Notes: generated by a model from the letters alone, not told the origin. DNA of 64,000 bases from Curtobacterium sp. 458 (GCF_030406605.1 NZ_CP129104.1:1004072-1068071), one strand, 5' to 3'; positions 22,370 through 31,541 are shown, numbered from the stretch's first letter. A program made the numbers and translations.

Positions 22370-23332
22370 ATGGACTTCATCGGAACGATCCTCTGGCCGC
22401 TCAAGTGGGTGGTCTCCGCCATCCTCGTCGGCTTCCACTGGATCTTCGAGAACCTCGGCATGGACCCGGGTGCCGGCATCACGTGGGTGCTGTCGATCAT
22501 CTTCCTGACCTTCGTGGTCCGCGCCGCGCTGATCCCGATCTTCGTCCGACAGATCAAATCGCAGCGCCGCATGCTCGAGGTCGCGCCGCAGCTCAAGAAG
22601 ATCCAGGACAAGTACAAGGGCAAGAAGGACCAGTTCTCGCGTGAGGCCATGAGCCGCGAGACCATGGCGCTCTACAAGGAGACCGGGACGAACCCGCTGA
22701 GCTCCTGCCTGCCGCTGCTCATCCAGATGCCGATCTTCTTCTCGCTGTACTCGGTGCTGCACGAGGCGCAGATCAACAAGACGGGCATCGGCCTGCTCTC
22801 CAGCGACCTCGCTCGCTCCTTCGGCAACGCGTCGCTCTTCGGCGCCCCCCTGCACGAGACCTTCACCAACGCGTCGGGCTGGGAAGTCCGGGTGATCGCG
22901 GGCTTCATGATCGTCGTGATGACGGCGTCGCAGTTCATCACGCAGCTGCAGCTCGTCGCGAAGAACATGTCCCCGGAGACCAAGGAGTCTCCGATGTACC
23001 GCCAGCAGAAGATGATGCTGTACATCCTCCCGCTGGTCTTCGTCATCTCGGGTCTCTCGTTCCCCCTCGGCGTCATGTTCTACTGGCTCGCCTCGAACAT
23101 CTGGACGATGGCGCAGCAGTACTTCGTCATCCGCAGCATGCCGACCCCGGGTTCCGAGGCCGCCCTCGCCCGCGAGGCCCGCCTCGCGAAGAAGGCCCAG
23201 CGCCGCGGTACCCCGGTGCTCGCGGAGGCCGGTGCCGGCGCAGCCGCGGTCGAGGTCGAGCCCGTGCGGGTCACGACGCAGCGTCAGCAGCCGGTCGGCA
23301 AGAACCGGTCGAAGAAGAACGGGAAGAAGTAA
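22370..23332 (+). CDS. yidC: Membrane protein insertase YidC
   Basis: YidC/Oxa1 insertase of 320 residues, which places proteins into the inner membrane alone or with SecYEG. About five helices; a first helix (about 7-25), then a core with LSSCLPLLIQMPIFFSLY (about 111-128) and a C-terminal FPLGVMFYWLASNIW. The tail is basic, as usual for ribosome contact. The ATG at 22370 gives MDFIGTILWPLKWV, typical of the family. An in-frame GTG at 22358 that overlaps the yidD stop (GTGA) is an alternative. Confidence 0.95.
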   Translation: MDFIGTILWPLKWVVSAILVGFHWIFENLGMDPGAGITWVLSIIFLTFVVRAALIPIFVRQIKSQRRMLEVAPQLKKIQDKYKGKKDQFSREAMSRETMALYKETGTNPLSSCLPLLIQMPIFFSLYSVLHEAQINKTGIGLLSSDLARSFGNASLFGAPLHETFTNASGWEVRVIAGFMIVVMTASQFITQLQLVAKNMSPETKESPMYRQQKMMLYILPLVFVISGLSFPLGVMFYWLASNIWTMAQQYFVIRSMPTPGSEAALAREARLAKKAQRRGTPVLAEAGAGAAAVEVEPVRVTTQRQQPVGKNRSKKNGKK

Positions 23333-23830
23333 GTGACGGACGACACCACCACCGCCGAGGCGCCCGAGACCGATCACGACGAGGTCGAGCGCGACGAGGC
23401 CGACATCGCCGGTGACTACATCGAGGAGCTGCTCGACATCTGCGACCTCGACGGAGACATCGAGATCGAGGAGCGCGGCGGCCGGGTGTACCTGTCCGTC
23501 ACGGACGACGGTGACTCCCTGCGCGTCCTGTCGAAGCCGGAGACCGTGACGGCGCTCCAGGAGCTCACCCGCATCGCGGTGCAGGCGGAGACGGGCGAGT
23601 TCAGCCGCCTGATCCTCGACGTCGCTGGCTCGCGCGACACCCGTGCGTCGGAGCTGCAGCGCCTCGTCGACACCGCGATCGAGCGGATCGAGGGCGGATC
23701 GTCCTCGGCGGCGCTCCCCCCGATGTCGTCCTACGAGCGCAAGCTGGTCCACGACCTCGTCGCCGAGAAGGGCTTCCACTCGGAGTCCGAGGGTGAGGGC
23801 CGCGACCGGCACACCGTCGTCACGCGATGA
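23333..23830 (+). CDS. jag: Jag-family RNA-binding protein (KH and R3H domains)
   Basis: A 165-residue protein of the Jag/KhpB type. After an acidic N-terminus (1-25) comes a KH-like domain (about 28-105) and an R3H domain ending MSSYERKLVHDLVAEKG (about 130-146). It binds RNA; in other bacteria relatives affect cell elongation. The N-terminal Jag_N domain of Firmicutes is missing, as is usual in Actinobacteria. It begins with GTG directly after the yidC stop and its TGA overlaps rsmG as ATGA. Confidence 0.9.
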   Translation: MTDDTTTAEAPETDHDEVERDEADIAGDYIEELLDICDLDGDIEIEERGGRVYLSVTDDGDSLRVLSKPETVTALQELTRIAVQAETGEFSRLILDVAGSRDTRASELQRLVDTAIERIEGGSSSAALPPMSSYERKLVHDLVAEKGFHSESEGEGRDRHTVVTR

Positions 23831-24471
23831 CCGAGGCTTCCGCTCCGGAGCTCGAAGTCGAACCAGCCGCTGCCGCGGCGCTCTTCGGCGACCGCCTGGA
23901 GCTCGCCCGGTCGTTCACGAACGAACTCGCACGGCGGGGTGAGGAACTGGGCCTGATCGGCCCCCTCGAACTGCCCAGGCTGTGGACGCGACACATCCTC
24001 AACTCCGCGTTGCTTGCTCCCCTCCTGGAGGCCCGTGGCCGGGTCGCCGACGTCGGCTCCGGCGCCGGGCTGCCCGGCCTGGTCCTCGCGATCGCGCGTC
24101 CGGACGTGCACTTCACGCTCATCGAGCCGATGGAGCGCCGCGTCGACTGGCTGAACGCCGAGGTCGAGCGCCTTCCCCTCGACAACGTGACGGTAGTCCG
24201 GGCGCGCGCCGAGGACGTCGCTGACGACATCGTCGTCGACCAGGTGACTGCCCGTGCCGTGTCAGCGCTGTCGAAGCTCATCCCCCTCACCGTTCCGCTC
24301 GTACGTTCGGGCGGACAGCTCATCCTGATGAAGGGTGCGCGGGTCGACGAAGAGGTCGAGAAGGCGCGCAAGGTCATCCTGCGCAAACGCCTCGGCGACG
24401 TCGAGGTCCTCGAGCTCGGAGACGGTGTGGTCGAGGAGACCACGCGCGTGTTCCGGGCTACAGTTGATTGA
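23827..24471 (+). CDS. rsmG: 16S rRNA (guanine527-N7)-methyltransferase RsmG
   Basis: SAM-dependent methyltransferase of 214 residues (GidB), which methylates G527 of 16S rRNA. The SAM site reads VADVGSGAGLPGL (about 73-85), followed by the acidic LIEPMERR. RHILNSALL (near 54) matches the family. ATG overlaps the jag stop. Loss of this gene in other bacteria gives low-level streptomycin resistance. It is followed by a parS site and parA. Confidence 0.95.
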   Translation: MTEASAPELEVEPAAAAALFGDRLELARSFTNELARRGEELGLIGPLELPRLWTRHILNSALLAPLLEARGRVADVGSGAGLPGLVLAIARPDVHFTLIEPMERRVDWLNAEVERLPLDNVTVVRARAEDVADDIVVDQVTARAVSALSKLIPLTVPLVRSGGQLILMKGARVDEEVEKARKVILRKRLGDVEVLELGDGVVEETTRVFRATVD

Positions 24472-24490
24472 CGCCGGCAGCAGCGCTCCG

Positions 24491-24506
24491 CGTTCCACGT
24501 GAAACA
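24491..24506. other. parS site 1, upstream of parA
   Basis: CGTTCCACGTGAAACA matches the bacterial parS consensus at 15 of 16 positions. It lies in the rsmG-parA spacer, so ParB bound here could also affect parAB transcription. Confidence 0.88.
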
Positions 24507-24529
24507 CGAACCGGGGAAGAGGGCACTCG

Positions 24530-25423
24530 TTGAGTTCATCCACCGACTACGACGCTTCGACGCCGCTCGCTCGTGAGATCGCTGACCTGAATCGACGCCG
24601 GCGGGCCATCGCGACCCAGCAGTTCCCGCTGCCGGAGAAGACCCGCATCATGACGGTGTCCAACCAGAAGGGTGGGGTCGGGAAGACCACGACGACGGTC
24701 AACCTGGCTGCCGCCCTGGCGCACGGTGGCGCTCGCGTTCTGGTGATCGACCTGGATCCGCAGGGGAACGCATCGACCGCCCTCGGAGTCGATCACCAGG
24801 CTGAGGTTGCGAGCATCTACGACGTCATCGTCGACGAGGCGCCCATCGCCGACTGCGTCCAGCGCTCCCCCGAGTCAGAGACGCTCTGGTGCGTGCCGGC
24901 GACGATCCACCTTGCGGGCGCGGAGATCGAACTCGTGTCGCTCGTGGCGCGTGAACAACGGCTGCGGACAGCACTCGACCAGTACTTGGAGTCGCTCGAC
25001 GAGCCGTACCACTACGTCTTCATCGACTGCCCGCCGTCGCTCGGCCTCCTGACGATCAATGCCTTTGTCGCTGCGGAGGAAGTGCTGATCCCGATCCAGT
25101 GCGAGTACTACGCGCTCGAGGGTCTGAGCCAGCTGCTGCGGAACATCGAGCTCATCGAGCGGCACCTGAACCCGAAGCTGCGCGTCTCGACGATCCTGTT
25201 GACGATGTACGACGGCCGGACGAACCTCGCGAACCAGGTGGCTGCGGACGTCCGAGAGCACTTCGGCGACCAGGTGTTGAAGTCGATGATCCCCCGCTCG
25301 GTCCGTGTCAGCGAAGCCCCGAGCTACGGCCAGAGCGTCGTGGCGTACGACGTCAACTCCACCGGCTCGCTCTCCTACCTGGAGGCGGCTTCCGAGATCG
25401 CAGCACGAGGAGCGCAGAACTGA
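24530..25423 (+). CDS. parA: Chromosome partitioning ATPase ParA
   Basis: ParA/Soj ATPase of 297 residues, which drives origin segregation together with ParB. The deviant Walker A is KGGVGKTT (47-54), with DLDPQGN (about 75-81) and FIDCPPSLG (about 164-172). The start is taken as TTG after a GAAGAGGG motif; no ATG or GTG gives the conserved N-terminal segment. parB follows with a one-base overlap (TGATG). Confidence 0.95.
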   Translation: MSSSTDYDASTPLAREIADLNRRRRAIATQQFPLPEKTRIMTVSNQKGGVGKTTTTVNLAAALAHGGARVLVIDLDPQGNASTALGVDHQAEVASIYDVIVDEAPIADCVQRSPESETLWCVPATIHLAGAEIELVSLVAREQRLRTALDQYLESLDEPYHYVFIDCPPSLGLLTINAFVAAEEVLIPIQCEYYALEGLSQLLRNIELIERHLNPKLRVSTILLTMYDGRTNLANQVAADVREHFGDQVLKSMIPRSVRVSEAPSYGQSVVAYDVNSTGSLSYLEAASEIAARGAQN

Positions 25424-26388
25424 TGGCACCGAAGCGAACCGGACTCGGCCGAGGCATCGGCGCCCTCATCCCGACGGCGACCGAGCAGCAGGACCGTCCC
25501 GTCGACGTGTTCTTCCCGACAGGGGGCTCGCCGGCATCGGCGCCGACGGCAGAAGACCTCGTGGCCGTCCCCGGCGCCCGGCTGGCGAACCTGAATCCAC
25601 TCGACGTCGTCCCGAACGCACATCAGCCGCGCAAGGAGTTCCGTGAAGAGGAACTCCAGGAGCTCGTGCACTCGATCCGGGAGATCGGCGTCCTCCAGCC
25701 GATCGTCGTGCGTCCCATCGCCGGCGCCTCCGGTACGGAGCCGCAGTTCGAACTCATCATGGGTGAGCGTCGTCTCCGCGCGACGAAGGAGCTGGGCCTC
25801 AGCACGATTCCCGCCATTGTCAAGGAAACCCCCGATGACGCGATGCTGCGCGATGCGCTGCTCGAGAACCTGCATCGCGCACAGCTGAACCCGCTCGAAG
25901 AGGCGTCGGCGTACCAGCAACTCCTCGCCGACTTCGGCATCACGCAGGAGCAGCTCGCGCAGAAGATCGGTCGCTCGCGGCCGCAGATCACCAATACGAT
26001 CCGTCTGCTGCGTCTCCCCTCTCCCGTGCAGCGGCGAGTCGCAGCAGGCGTTCTGTCCGCGGGCCACGCTCGGGCGATCCTGGCAGCCCCGGACGCAGAG
26101 GCGATGGAGTACCTCGCCGAGAAGATCGTGAACGAAGACCTCTCCGTGCGCACCGCTGAAGCACTGGCGCAGCAGCTCGCCGCCGGAACTCCGGCGAAGC
26201 CCAAGCAGCAGCCGACGAAGCGTCAGGCGCACTTCGACGACCTCGCAGAACGCCTGGGCGATCGTCTGAACACCCGGGTGAAGATCGCCGTCGGCGCGCG
26301 GAAGAGCTCGGTCACGATCGACTTCGCGAACGGCGAAGACCTGAACCGTATCCTCGCCGAGCTCGGTATCCGCGACATCGCCGAGTAG
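25423..26388 (+). CDS. parB: Chromosome partitioning protein ParB
   Basis: ParB/Spo0J of 321 residues, a CTP-dependent clamp that loads at parS. The N-terminus KRTGLGRGIGALIP contacts ParA. The CTP-binding GERRLRA motif lies near 113-119, the helix-turn-helix near 165-190 (EQLAQKIGRSRPQITNTIRL) and a C-terminal dimerisation domain ends the protein. ATG at 25423 overlaps the parA stop. At least four good parS sites flank this gene. Confidence 0.96.
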   Translation: MAPKRTGLGRGIGALIPTATEQQDRPVDVFFPTGGSPASAPTAEDLVAVPGARLANLNPLDVVPNAHQPRKEFREEELQELVHSIREIGVLQPIVVRPIAGASGTEPQFELIMGERRLRATKELGLSTIPAIVKETPDDAMLRDALLENLHRAQLNPLEEASAYQQLLADFGITQEQLAQKIGRSRPQITNTIRLLRLPSPVQRRVAAGVLSAGHARAILAAPDAEAMEYLAEKIVNEDLSVRTAEALAQQLAAGTPAKPKQQPTKRQAHFDDLAERLGDRLNTRVKIAVGARKSSVTIDFANGEDLNRILAELGIRDIAE

Positions 26389-26722
26389 GCGGTCATCGGC
26401 GGCGCTGGTGTCTCCTGCTGCGGGAGTGTGCGCCGCACCGCTCCGCACAGCGCTCCACGGGCGGCGGGAGCCTCTTTGGTCAGGCGGTGATCGTCAGCCG
26501 CACGAGGTCACGCGCGCATGGGCTCAGCAGCGGCCTGTGCGGCTGTGTCCGGGCCGAACGTCCTCGTCTTGGGTCTCGGCGTGCCCCGGCACCCGCAGCG
26601 GTGCCAGGGCCCGTTGAGTGGTTCGTGCACGCTCATCTGGCGCGTGGTGGCGGTGAGTTCCGCGGACGCGTCGACGAACCGTCACGCCCTAGAGGCTGTC
26701 GCGGTGGCTCCTCACGATCGAC

Positions 26723-26738
26723 CGTTTCTCGTGGAACG
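26723..26738. other. Degenerate parS-like site
   Basis: CGTTTCTCGTGGAACG differs from the consensus at the two ends and at one central position (T for A). It may be a decayed or weak site. Confidence 0.4.
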
Positions 26739-26782
26739 GCAGGGTGCGGCTGTTCCGGGACGTCGGGCGCCTGCTTGACCGC

Positions 26783-26798
26783 TGTTTCACGTGGAACG
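26783..26798. other. parS site 2
   Basis: TGTTTCACGTGGAACG matches the parS consensus at 15 of 16 positions, 395 bases after parB. Confidence 0.88.
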
Positions 26799-26938
26799 TT
26801 GCAGGCCTGCAGCGCTGAGAACACCGGAGCTCGGTCGCGCAATGCCTCTCTGACTCATCGTCGCGCCGGGTCGCGGGCACGCTCGCACAAGCGGACGCGC
26901 CTCAAGGCTGTGGCGTTCGTGCGCAGCCCGTGACGCAA

Positions 26939-26954
26939 TGTTCCACGTGGAACA
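26939..26954. other. parS site 3
   Basis: TGTTCCACGTGGAACA is a perfectly palindromic parS, 141 bases beyond site 2. Confidence 0.9.
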
Positions 26955-27010
26955 GTGCAACGTCAGGGCAGAGACGTGGCGCCGCGACCAGCGCCGGCTC
27001 GACAGTTGTC

Positions 27011-27628
27011 TCATGTAGGACGTCGCAGGCGTGCAAGCTTCCAGAGTCCGATTGCGGCGAACACTGGCTTGACCGCGGCCATCTCGCCCCAGCGATGGTC
27101 CGGACCAGGTACCAGCCGACGTGCGAGATCCGGACGTTGGCGTCGGAGATAGCGCCGTGCCTTCTCTGCATGCAGACTGTTGGACGCGAACATGATCCAT
27201 TGTGCGTCGGCGAGAAGAGGCGTGACGTTGCGGACGTTCTCCCACGTGGAGCGACTCTCCGTTTCGACGAGGACTCTGCCTGACCAACCGAGGTCGTCGC
27301 GGAGGTGACGACGAAGGAGTTCGGCCTCGGCGATGGAGCCGCGGACCGCTCCCCCGCTACAGATGATCGTGGTGCCGGGTCGACCGCGCGCACTCCGAAG
27401 GGCGATCCGAGCGCGCCAACGATTGATCATGTTGATCCGTGAGTGGCCGTTCGCGAAGCCGAGAACCACCACGCAGCCGGCGGCCATCGCATCTGGCGTG
27501 GCCGCGAGTCCGTGGCCGCGCCGACTCGCGTGAGCGTGCAGAACGTCGGCGGCGATCATCACCGCCAGAGCGATCCCGGTACCCGCGGTCAGGAGGGATG
27601 TTCCACGTGGAACACGCCTCGGCTGCAT
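27011..27628 (-). CDS. YdcF-like DUF218 membrane protein
   Basis: A 205-residue protein with one N-terminal membrane helix (about 15-33) and a DUF218/ElyC-SanA-YdcF-like domain (about 55-190; VVVLGFANG, ICSGGAVRGS, ESRSTWENVRN). Relatives are linked to envelope processes, with poorly defined chemistry. The ATG at 27628 lies 7 bases after the ddl stop, so it is likely the last gene of the ddl operon. Codons 5-10 are made by a parS sequence (27599-27614), so the protein start reads through a segregation site. Confidence 0.8.
   Translation of the reverse strand: MQPRRVPRGTSLLTAGTGIALAVMIAADVLHAHASRRGHGLAATPDAMAAGCVVVLGFANGHSRINMINRWRARIALRSARGRPGTTIICSGGAVRGSIAEAELLRRHLRDDLGWSGRVLVETESRSTWENVRNVTPLLADAQWIMFASNSLHAEKARRYLRRQRPDLARRLVPGPDHRWGEMAAVKPVFAAIGLWKLARLRRPT
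27599..27614. other. parS site 4, inside the ydcF-like coding sequence
   Basis: TGTTCCACGTGGAACA, identical to site 3, falls within codons 5-10 of the ydcF-like gene, encoding the segment R-V-P-R-G-T. Confidence 0.9.
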
Positions 27629-27635
27629 CGCGGGG

Positions 27636-28598
27636 TCAGTGCGCGTCGTCGCGGATCGCCTGCTCGGCGAGTTCCGCGTAGGTCCAGCCGAGATCGAATC
27701 CCGATGCGGAGAGGGCCTGCGGGACGAGCGAGGTCTCAGTGAGGCCCGGCAGGACGTTGGCTTCGAGGAACCACGGCGTCCCGGCCCCGTCGATGATGAG
27801 GTCGACACGCGACAGGTGCCGGAGGCCGAGCGCTTCGTGCGCGGCGACGGCGGCCGCCGACACGGAAGCCGCCTGCACTGCCGAGAGGCGCGCGGGGGTG
27901 TAGAACGTCGTTTCACCGGCGTTGTACCGCGCCTCGAACCCGTAGGTTCCGCTCCTCGGCACGATCTCGACCGCCGAGAGAGCGACCGGGCCGTCGCCGG
28001 TGTCGATGATGCCGACGGCGACCTCCACGCCCCGGATGAGCTGCTCGACGACGACGTCGTCACAGTAGGTGTACGCCGTGACCATCGCACGGGGCAGGTC
28101 GTTCACGTCGTCCACCAGGGTGACGCCCTGAGCGCTACCGCCACGGGCCGGCTTCACCGCGAGCGGGACAGGGTGCTCACCGGCGATGGCCGCGAGTACC
28201 CCGACCGCACCGAGCTCGCGGAAGACGTCGTGCGACAGGGTGATCGACCGGGGAGTCCGGACGCCGGCGCGCGCGACGAGCGCGGACGCGGTGGGCTTGT
28301 CCCATGCCAGCCGGGCCGACGTGGAACGCGAGCCGACGAACGGGATGTCGAGTGCCTCCAGGATGCCCCGCAGGGCCCCGTCTTCTCCGGAGGCGCCGTG
28401 CAGAGCCGGCCACACGACATCCGGGCGTGATTCGGCGAGAGCCGGCAGCAGCGAGGCGTCCGCATCCCGGAGGTCGACGTTCCAGCCGTAGCCTGTCAGG
28501 GAGTCGGCGACCCGTCGACCGGAGCGGAGGGAGACGTCACGCTCGTGTGAGATCCCTCCGGCGACGACGACGACGTGACGGTGTGCGGGCGCGGCCAT
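27636..28598 (-). CDS. ddl: D-alanine--D-alanine ligase
   Basis: ATP-grasp ligase of 320 residues that joins two D-alanines for the peptidoglycan stem peptide. N-terminal GGISHERDVSLRSG, LHGASGEDGALRGILEAL (about 67-84), the Lys/Gly loop KPARGGSAQGV (about 148-158) and the C-terminal LEANVLPGLTETSLVP (about 286-301) are all typical of Ddl. GGAGGA precedes the ATG. It sits next to parAB and upstream of the ydcF-like gene on the minus strand. Confidence 0.93.
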   Translation of the reverse strand: MAAPAHRHVVVVAGGISHERDVSLRSGRRVADSLTGYGWNVDLRDADASLLPALAESRPDVVWPALHGASGEDGALRGILEALDIPFVGSRSTSARLAWDKPTASALVARAGVRTPRSITLSHDVFRELGAVGVLAAIAGEHPVPLAVKPARGGSAQGVTLVDDVNDLPRAMVTAYTYCDDVVVEQLIRGVEVAVGIIDTGDGPVALSAVEIVPRSGTYGFEARYNAGETTFYTPARLSAVQAASVSAAAVAAHEALGLRHLSRVDLIIDGAGTPWFLEANVLPGLTETSLVPQALSASGFDLGWTYAELAEQAIRDDAH

Positions 28599-28638
28599 GA
28601 GGATGGTCCTCCGTGCTGAGTACGAACGAAAGTGCTGA

Positions 28639-29943
28639 TCAGGAGATGTTCGGCGGCGGAGCGGACACCGACGACGACGGCCGGACGACGGCGTTCGGCC
28701 GCGTGGCGGAACCGAACGTCTCGAGGAGTTCCAGCTCGTCGTTGACGACCGTCGCGAGACGCTTCACCCCGACCCGGATCTGCTCGGCGGTCGGGTAGCA
28801 GAAGGACAGCCGGATGTTCCCGCCGCCGCGACCGTCTGCGTAGAACGCGGTCCCCGGCGTGTAGGCCACGAGTTCCTTCACCGCGCGAGGCAGCATGCCC
28901 TTCGAGTCGAGGACGTCCGGCAGGGTGAGCCACACGAAGAACCCACCGTTCGGTCGGGTCCAGGTGAGGTCGGGCAGGAACTCCCCCAGCGCGGAGAGCA
29001 TGGCGTCGCGGCGCTCGGCGTAGAGCCCACGGAAGGTGTCGATCTGACCCTTCCAGTCGGCCGCGTCGAGGTAGGCGTTGACGACGTACTGCCCGAAGGA
29101 GTTCGGCGCGAGCACGGCCGATTCGTTGGCGAGGACGAGCTTCTCGCGGATCGCGTGCGGAGCCAGTGCCCAACCGACCCGGAAGCCCGGCGCGAGGGTC
29201 TTCGAGAACGAGCCGAGGTACACCACGCCCTCGTCGTCGATCGAGCGGATCGCCTGAGGTGCCGGCTCGTCGAACCACAGGAGCCCGTACGGGTTGTCCT
29301 CGAGCACGAGGATGCCGTTCGAGCGGCAGATGTCGAGGACCTCGATCCGGCGCTCACGGCTCATCGTGACGCCAGCGGGGTTGTGGAAGTTCGGGATCGT
29401 GTAGAGGAACTTGATCCGCTTGCCCTGCGTCCGGAGGTTCGCGATCGCCTCGCGCAGGGCCTCCGGGACGAGGCCGTGCTCATCGGTGGTCACGTGCACG
29501 GTCTCGGCCTGGTACGAGCGGAAGACGCCGATCGCGCCGACGTAGGACGGTGACTCGGCCAGGACGACGTCACCCGGATCGATGAAGAGTCGCGTGACGA
29601 GGTCCAGGGCGTGCTGCGAGCCCGTGGTCACGACGACGTCGTCCGCCGAGGCGCGGATGCCCTCGAGGCTCATCACGTCGACGATGTGCTCGCGCAGGGA
29701 CCGCAGGCCCTGCCCTCCGCCGTACTGGAGCGCCATGGCGGCGTCCTCGGCCATCACGCGGTCGATCGAGCCCGTCACGAGCTCACGGGGCAAGGCGGAG
29801 ACGTACGGCATGCCCCCGGCGAGGGAGACCACCTCGGGGCGCGATGCGACGGCGAACAGGGCTCGGACCTCGGAGGCGCTCAGCCCGGCGGTGCGCTGGG
29901 CGTAGGAGTCGTACCAGGGGTCGAGGCTGGTGCCGTTCGTCAT
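28639..29943 (-). CDS. PLP-dependent aminotransferase (class I/II, LysN/MocR-like)
   Basis: Fold-type I aminotransferase of 434 residues. The PLP lysine lies in GSFSKTLAPGFRVG (about 241-254), with NFHNPAG (near 185) and EDNPYG (about 212-217). The sequence is closest to 2-aminoadipate or valine-pyruvate-type transaminases without a GntR domain. The amino donor is not predictable. The gene is 40 bases upstream of ddl on the same strand and may form an operon with it, but a wall-related role is only a guess. The last 25 residues are low complexity. Confidence 0.88.
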   Translation of the reverse strand: MTNGTSLDPWYDSYAQRTAGLSASEVRALFAVASRPEVVSLAGGMPYVSALPRELVTGSIDRVMAEDAAMALQYGGGQGLRSLREHIVDVMSLEGIRASADDVVVTTGSQHALDLVTRLFIDPGDVVLAESPSYVGAIGVFRSYQAETVHVTTDEHGLVPEALREAIANLRTQGKRIKFLYTIPNFHNPAGVTMSRERRIEVLDICRSNGILVLEDNPYGLLWFDEPAPQAIRSIDDEGVVYLGSFSKTLAPGFRVGWALAPHAIREKLVLANESAVLAPNSFGQYVVNAYLDAADWKGQIDTFRGLYAERRDAMLSALGEFLPDLTWTRPNGGFFVWLTLPDVLDSKGMLPRAVKELVAYTPGTAFYADGRGGGNIRLSFCYPTAEQIRVGVKRLATVVNDELELLETFGSATRPNAVVRPSSSVSAPPPNIS

Positions 29944-30082
29944 CGTGTGCTCCGTTCACTGAGGCATTCCCGCCACACTACGACATGTGCTGCGGAAATC
30001 CGGGGTCCGATCGGCCTCCCGTGGCCTGCATCGTGAGAGAACGCACCACCGGACGCACAGGTGCCCGGCCAGCGACAGCAGG

Positions 30083-30114
30083 ACGCCCCGCCCCCGGGAC
30101 CGGGGACGGGGCGT
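30083..30114 (-). terminator. Hairpin terminator after trxA
   Basis: ACGCCCCG (30083-30090) pairs with CGGGGCGT (30107-30114). It sits 19 bases beyond the trxA stop on the minus strand. Confidence 0.6.
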
Positions 30115-30132
30115 TCGAGCGTGTCGGGCCGA

Positions 30133-30459
30133 CTACGCGAGGAACTCGGCGAGGTCGGCTTCGAGCGCCGGCTTCGGCTTGGCGCCGATGACGGTCTTGA
30201 CGACCTCGCCGCCCTTGAAGACCTTCATGGCCGGGATCGAGGTGATCTGGTAATTCATGGCCGACTGCGGGTTGTCGTCGACGTTGAGCTTGACGATCTC
30301 GATCTTGTCGGCGTGCTCCGCGGCGATCTGGTCGAGGATCGGCGAGACCGCGCGACACGGACCGCACCACTCGGCCCAGAAGTCGACGAGGATCGTCTTG
30401 TCGGACTTCAGGACCTCGTCCGAGAAGGTGGCGTCGGTGACTGCCTTGGCGTTGGACAT
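30133..30459 (-). CDS. trxA: Thioredoxin
   Basis: Cytoplasmic thioredoxin of 108 residues with the WCGPC active site (31-35) and the cis-Pro in SIPAMKVF (about 74-81). The start at 30459 follows AAGGAG at good spacing. It reduces protein disulfides and is itself reduced by the thioredoxin reductase encoded just upstream. The pair is conserved beside murJ in Actinobacteria. Confidence 0.95.
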   Translation of the reverse strand: MSNAKAVTDATFSDEVLKSDKTILVDFWAEWCGPCRAVSPILDQIAAEHADKIEIVKLNVDDNPQSAMNYQITSIPAMKVFKGGEVVKTVIGAKPKPALEADLAEFLA

Positions 30460-30542
30460 GTGTGCTCCTTCGTGGATCCCGGTCGCAGCCGAGAAGTCGT
30501 TCGGTGGGTACAACGGACGAACCGCTGTGACATTCCCCGGGT

Positions 30543-31541
30543 TCAGGCGCGTGCGGCCTCGACGTCGACCGTGACGGGCGACTCCGGGGTGACGCCCTCG
30601 GCCGGCACGGTGAGGTCGTCGTCGAGTTCGGCGAGGTACTTCTCCGCGTCGAGCGCGGCCACCGTGCCCGAACCGGCAGCGGTGATCGCCTGACGGTAGG
30701 TCGGGTCGATGACGTCACCGGCCGCGAACACGCCCGGCAGGTTGGTCTTCGACGAGCGGCCCTGGACGGCGATGGTGCCCTCCGGCGCGATGTCGATCTG
30801 CCCGTGGATGAGGTGGGTCCGCGGGTCGTTGCCGATCGCGATGAAGAGTCCGTCGAGCTCGAGCGAGGAGGTCTCGCCGGTCACGGTGTCGCGGAGCTGC
30901 ACGCCGGTCACGGAGGACTCACCGTCGATGCCGATGACCTCCTTGTTCCACGCGAACTCGATCTTCGGGTCGCTGTGGGCGCGGTCCTGCATGATCTTCG
31001 ACGCGCGCAGGGTGTCCTTGCGGTGGATGACCGTGACCTTGTCGGCGAAGCGCGTGAGGAACGTCGCCTCTTCCATCGCGGAGTCGCCACCGCCGACGAC
31101 GGCGATGTTCTTCTGACGGAAGAAGAAGCCGTCGCAGGTCGCGCACCACGAGACGCCGTGACCAGACAGGCGCTCCTCGTCCGGGAGGCCGAGGTGACGG
31201 TAGGCGGAACCCGTCGCGTAGATCACCGCGAGGGCCTCGTACGTCTCGCCGGAGCCGACGGTGACCTTCTTCACCTGGCCGGTGAGGTCGACCCACACCG
31301 CGTCGTCGTACAGGACCTCGGCGCCGAACTTCTCGGCCTGCTCCTGCATCTTGATCATCAGGTCGGGGCCCTGGATGCCCTCGGGGAAGCCCGGGAAGTT
31401 CTCGACCTCGGTGGTCTTGGTGAGTTCGCCACCGGTCTCGACGCTGGACGCGACGATGAGGGGCTTGAGCTCCGCGCGCGCGGCGTAGATGCCGGCGGTG
31501 AACCCGGCCGGACCGGAACCGATGATGATGAGCTGGCGCAT
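30543..31541 (-). CDS. trxB: Thioredoxin-disulfide reductase
   Basis: FAD-dependent NADPH:thioredoxin reductase of 332 residues. FAD site GSGPAGFTAGIYAARA (8-23), redox pair Cys133/Cys136 in CATC, NADPH site GGGDSAMEEA (about 151-160), and second FAD motif VFAAGDV (near 285). The C-terminal tail is acidic and Val/Pro rich beyond the usual end. It probably shares a transcript with trxA 83 bases downstream, and lies 174 bases after the DUF6049-MurJ gene. Confidence 0.96.
   Translation of the reverse strand: MRQLIIIGSGPAGFTAGIYAARAELKPLIVASSVETGGELTKTTEVENFPGFPEGIQGPDLMIKMQEQAEKFGAEVLYDDAVWVDLTGQVKKVTVGSGETYEALAVIYATGSAYRHLGLPDEERLSGHGVSWCATCDGFFFRQKNIAVVGGGDSAMEEATFLTRFADKVTVIHRKDTLRASKIMQDRAHSDPKIEFAWNKEVIGIDGESSVTGVQLRDTVTGETSSLELDGLFIAIGNDPRTHLIHGQIDIAPEGTIAVQGRSSKTNLPGVFAAGDVIDPTYRQAITAAGSGTVAALDAEKYLAELDDDLTVPAEGVTPESPVTVDVEAARA

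Larger units (their letters stand above)
26389..27010. other. Non-coding region between parB and the ydcF-like gene, carrying parS
   Basis: This 622-base stretch separates two converging blocks. It holds two strong parS sites (26783-26798, 26939-26954) and one weaker (26723-26738). The open frames crossing it have no ribosome-binding sites or recognisable products. It is probably reserved for ParB loading close to oriC. Confidence 0.65.

Noticed and set aside
26389..27010. Short frames between parB and the ydcF-like gene
   Set aside because: No ribosome-binding sites, mutually overlapping in several frames, and the region is dominated by parS sites.
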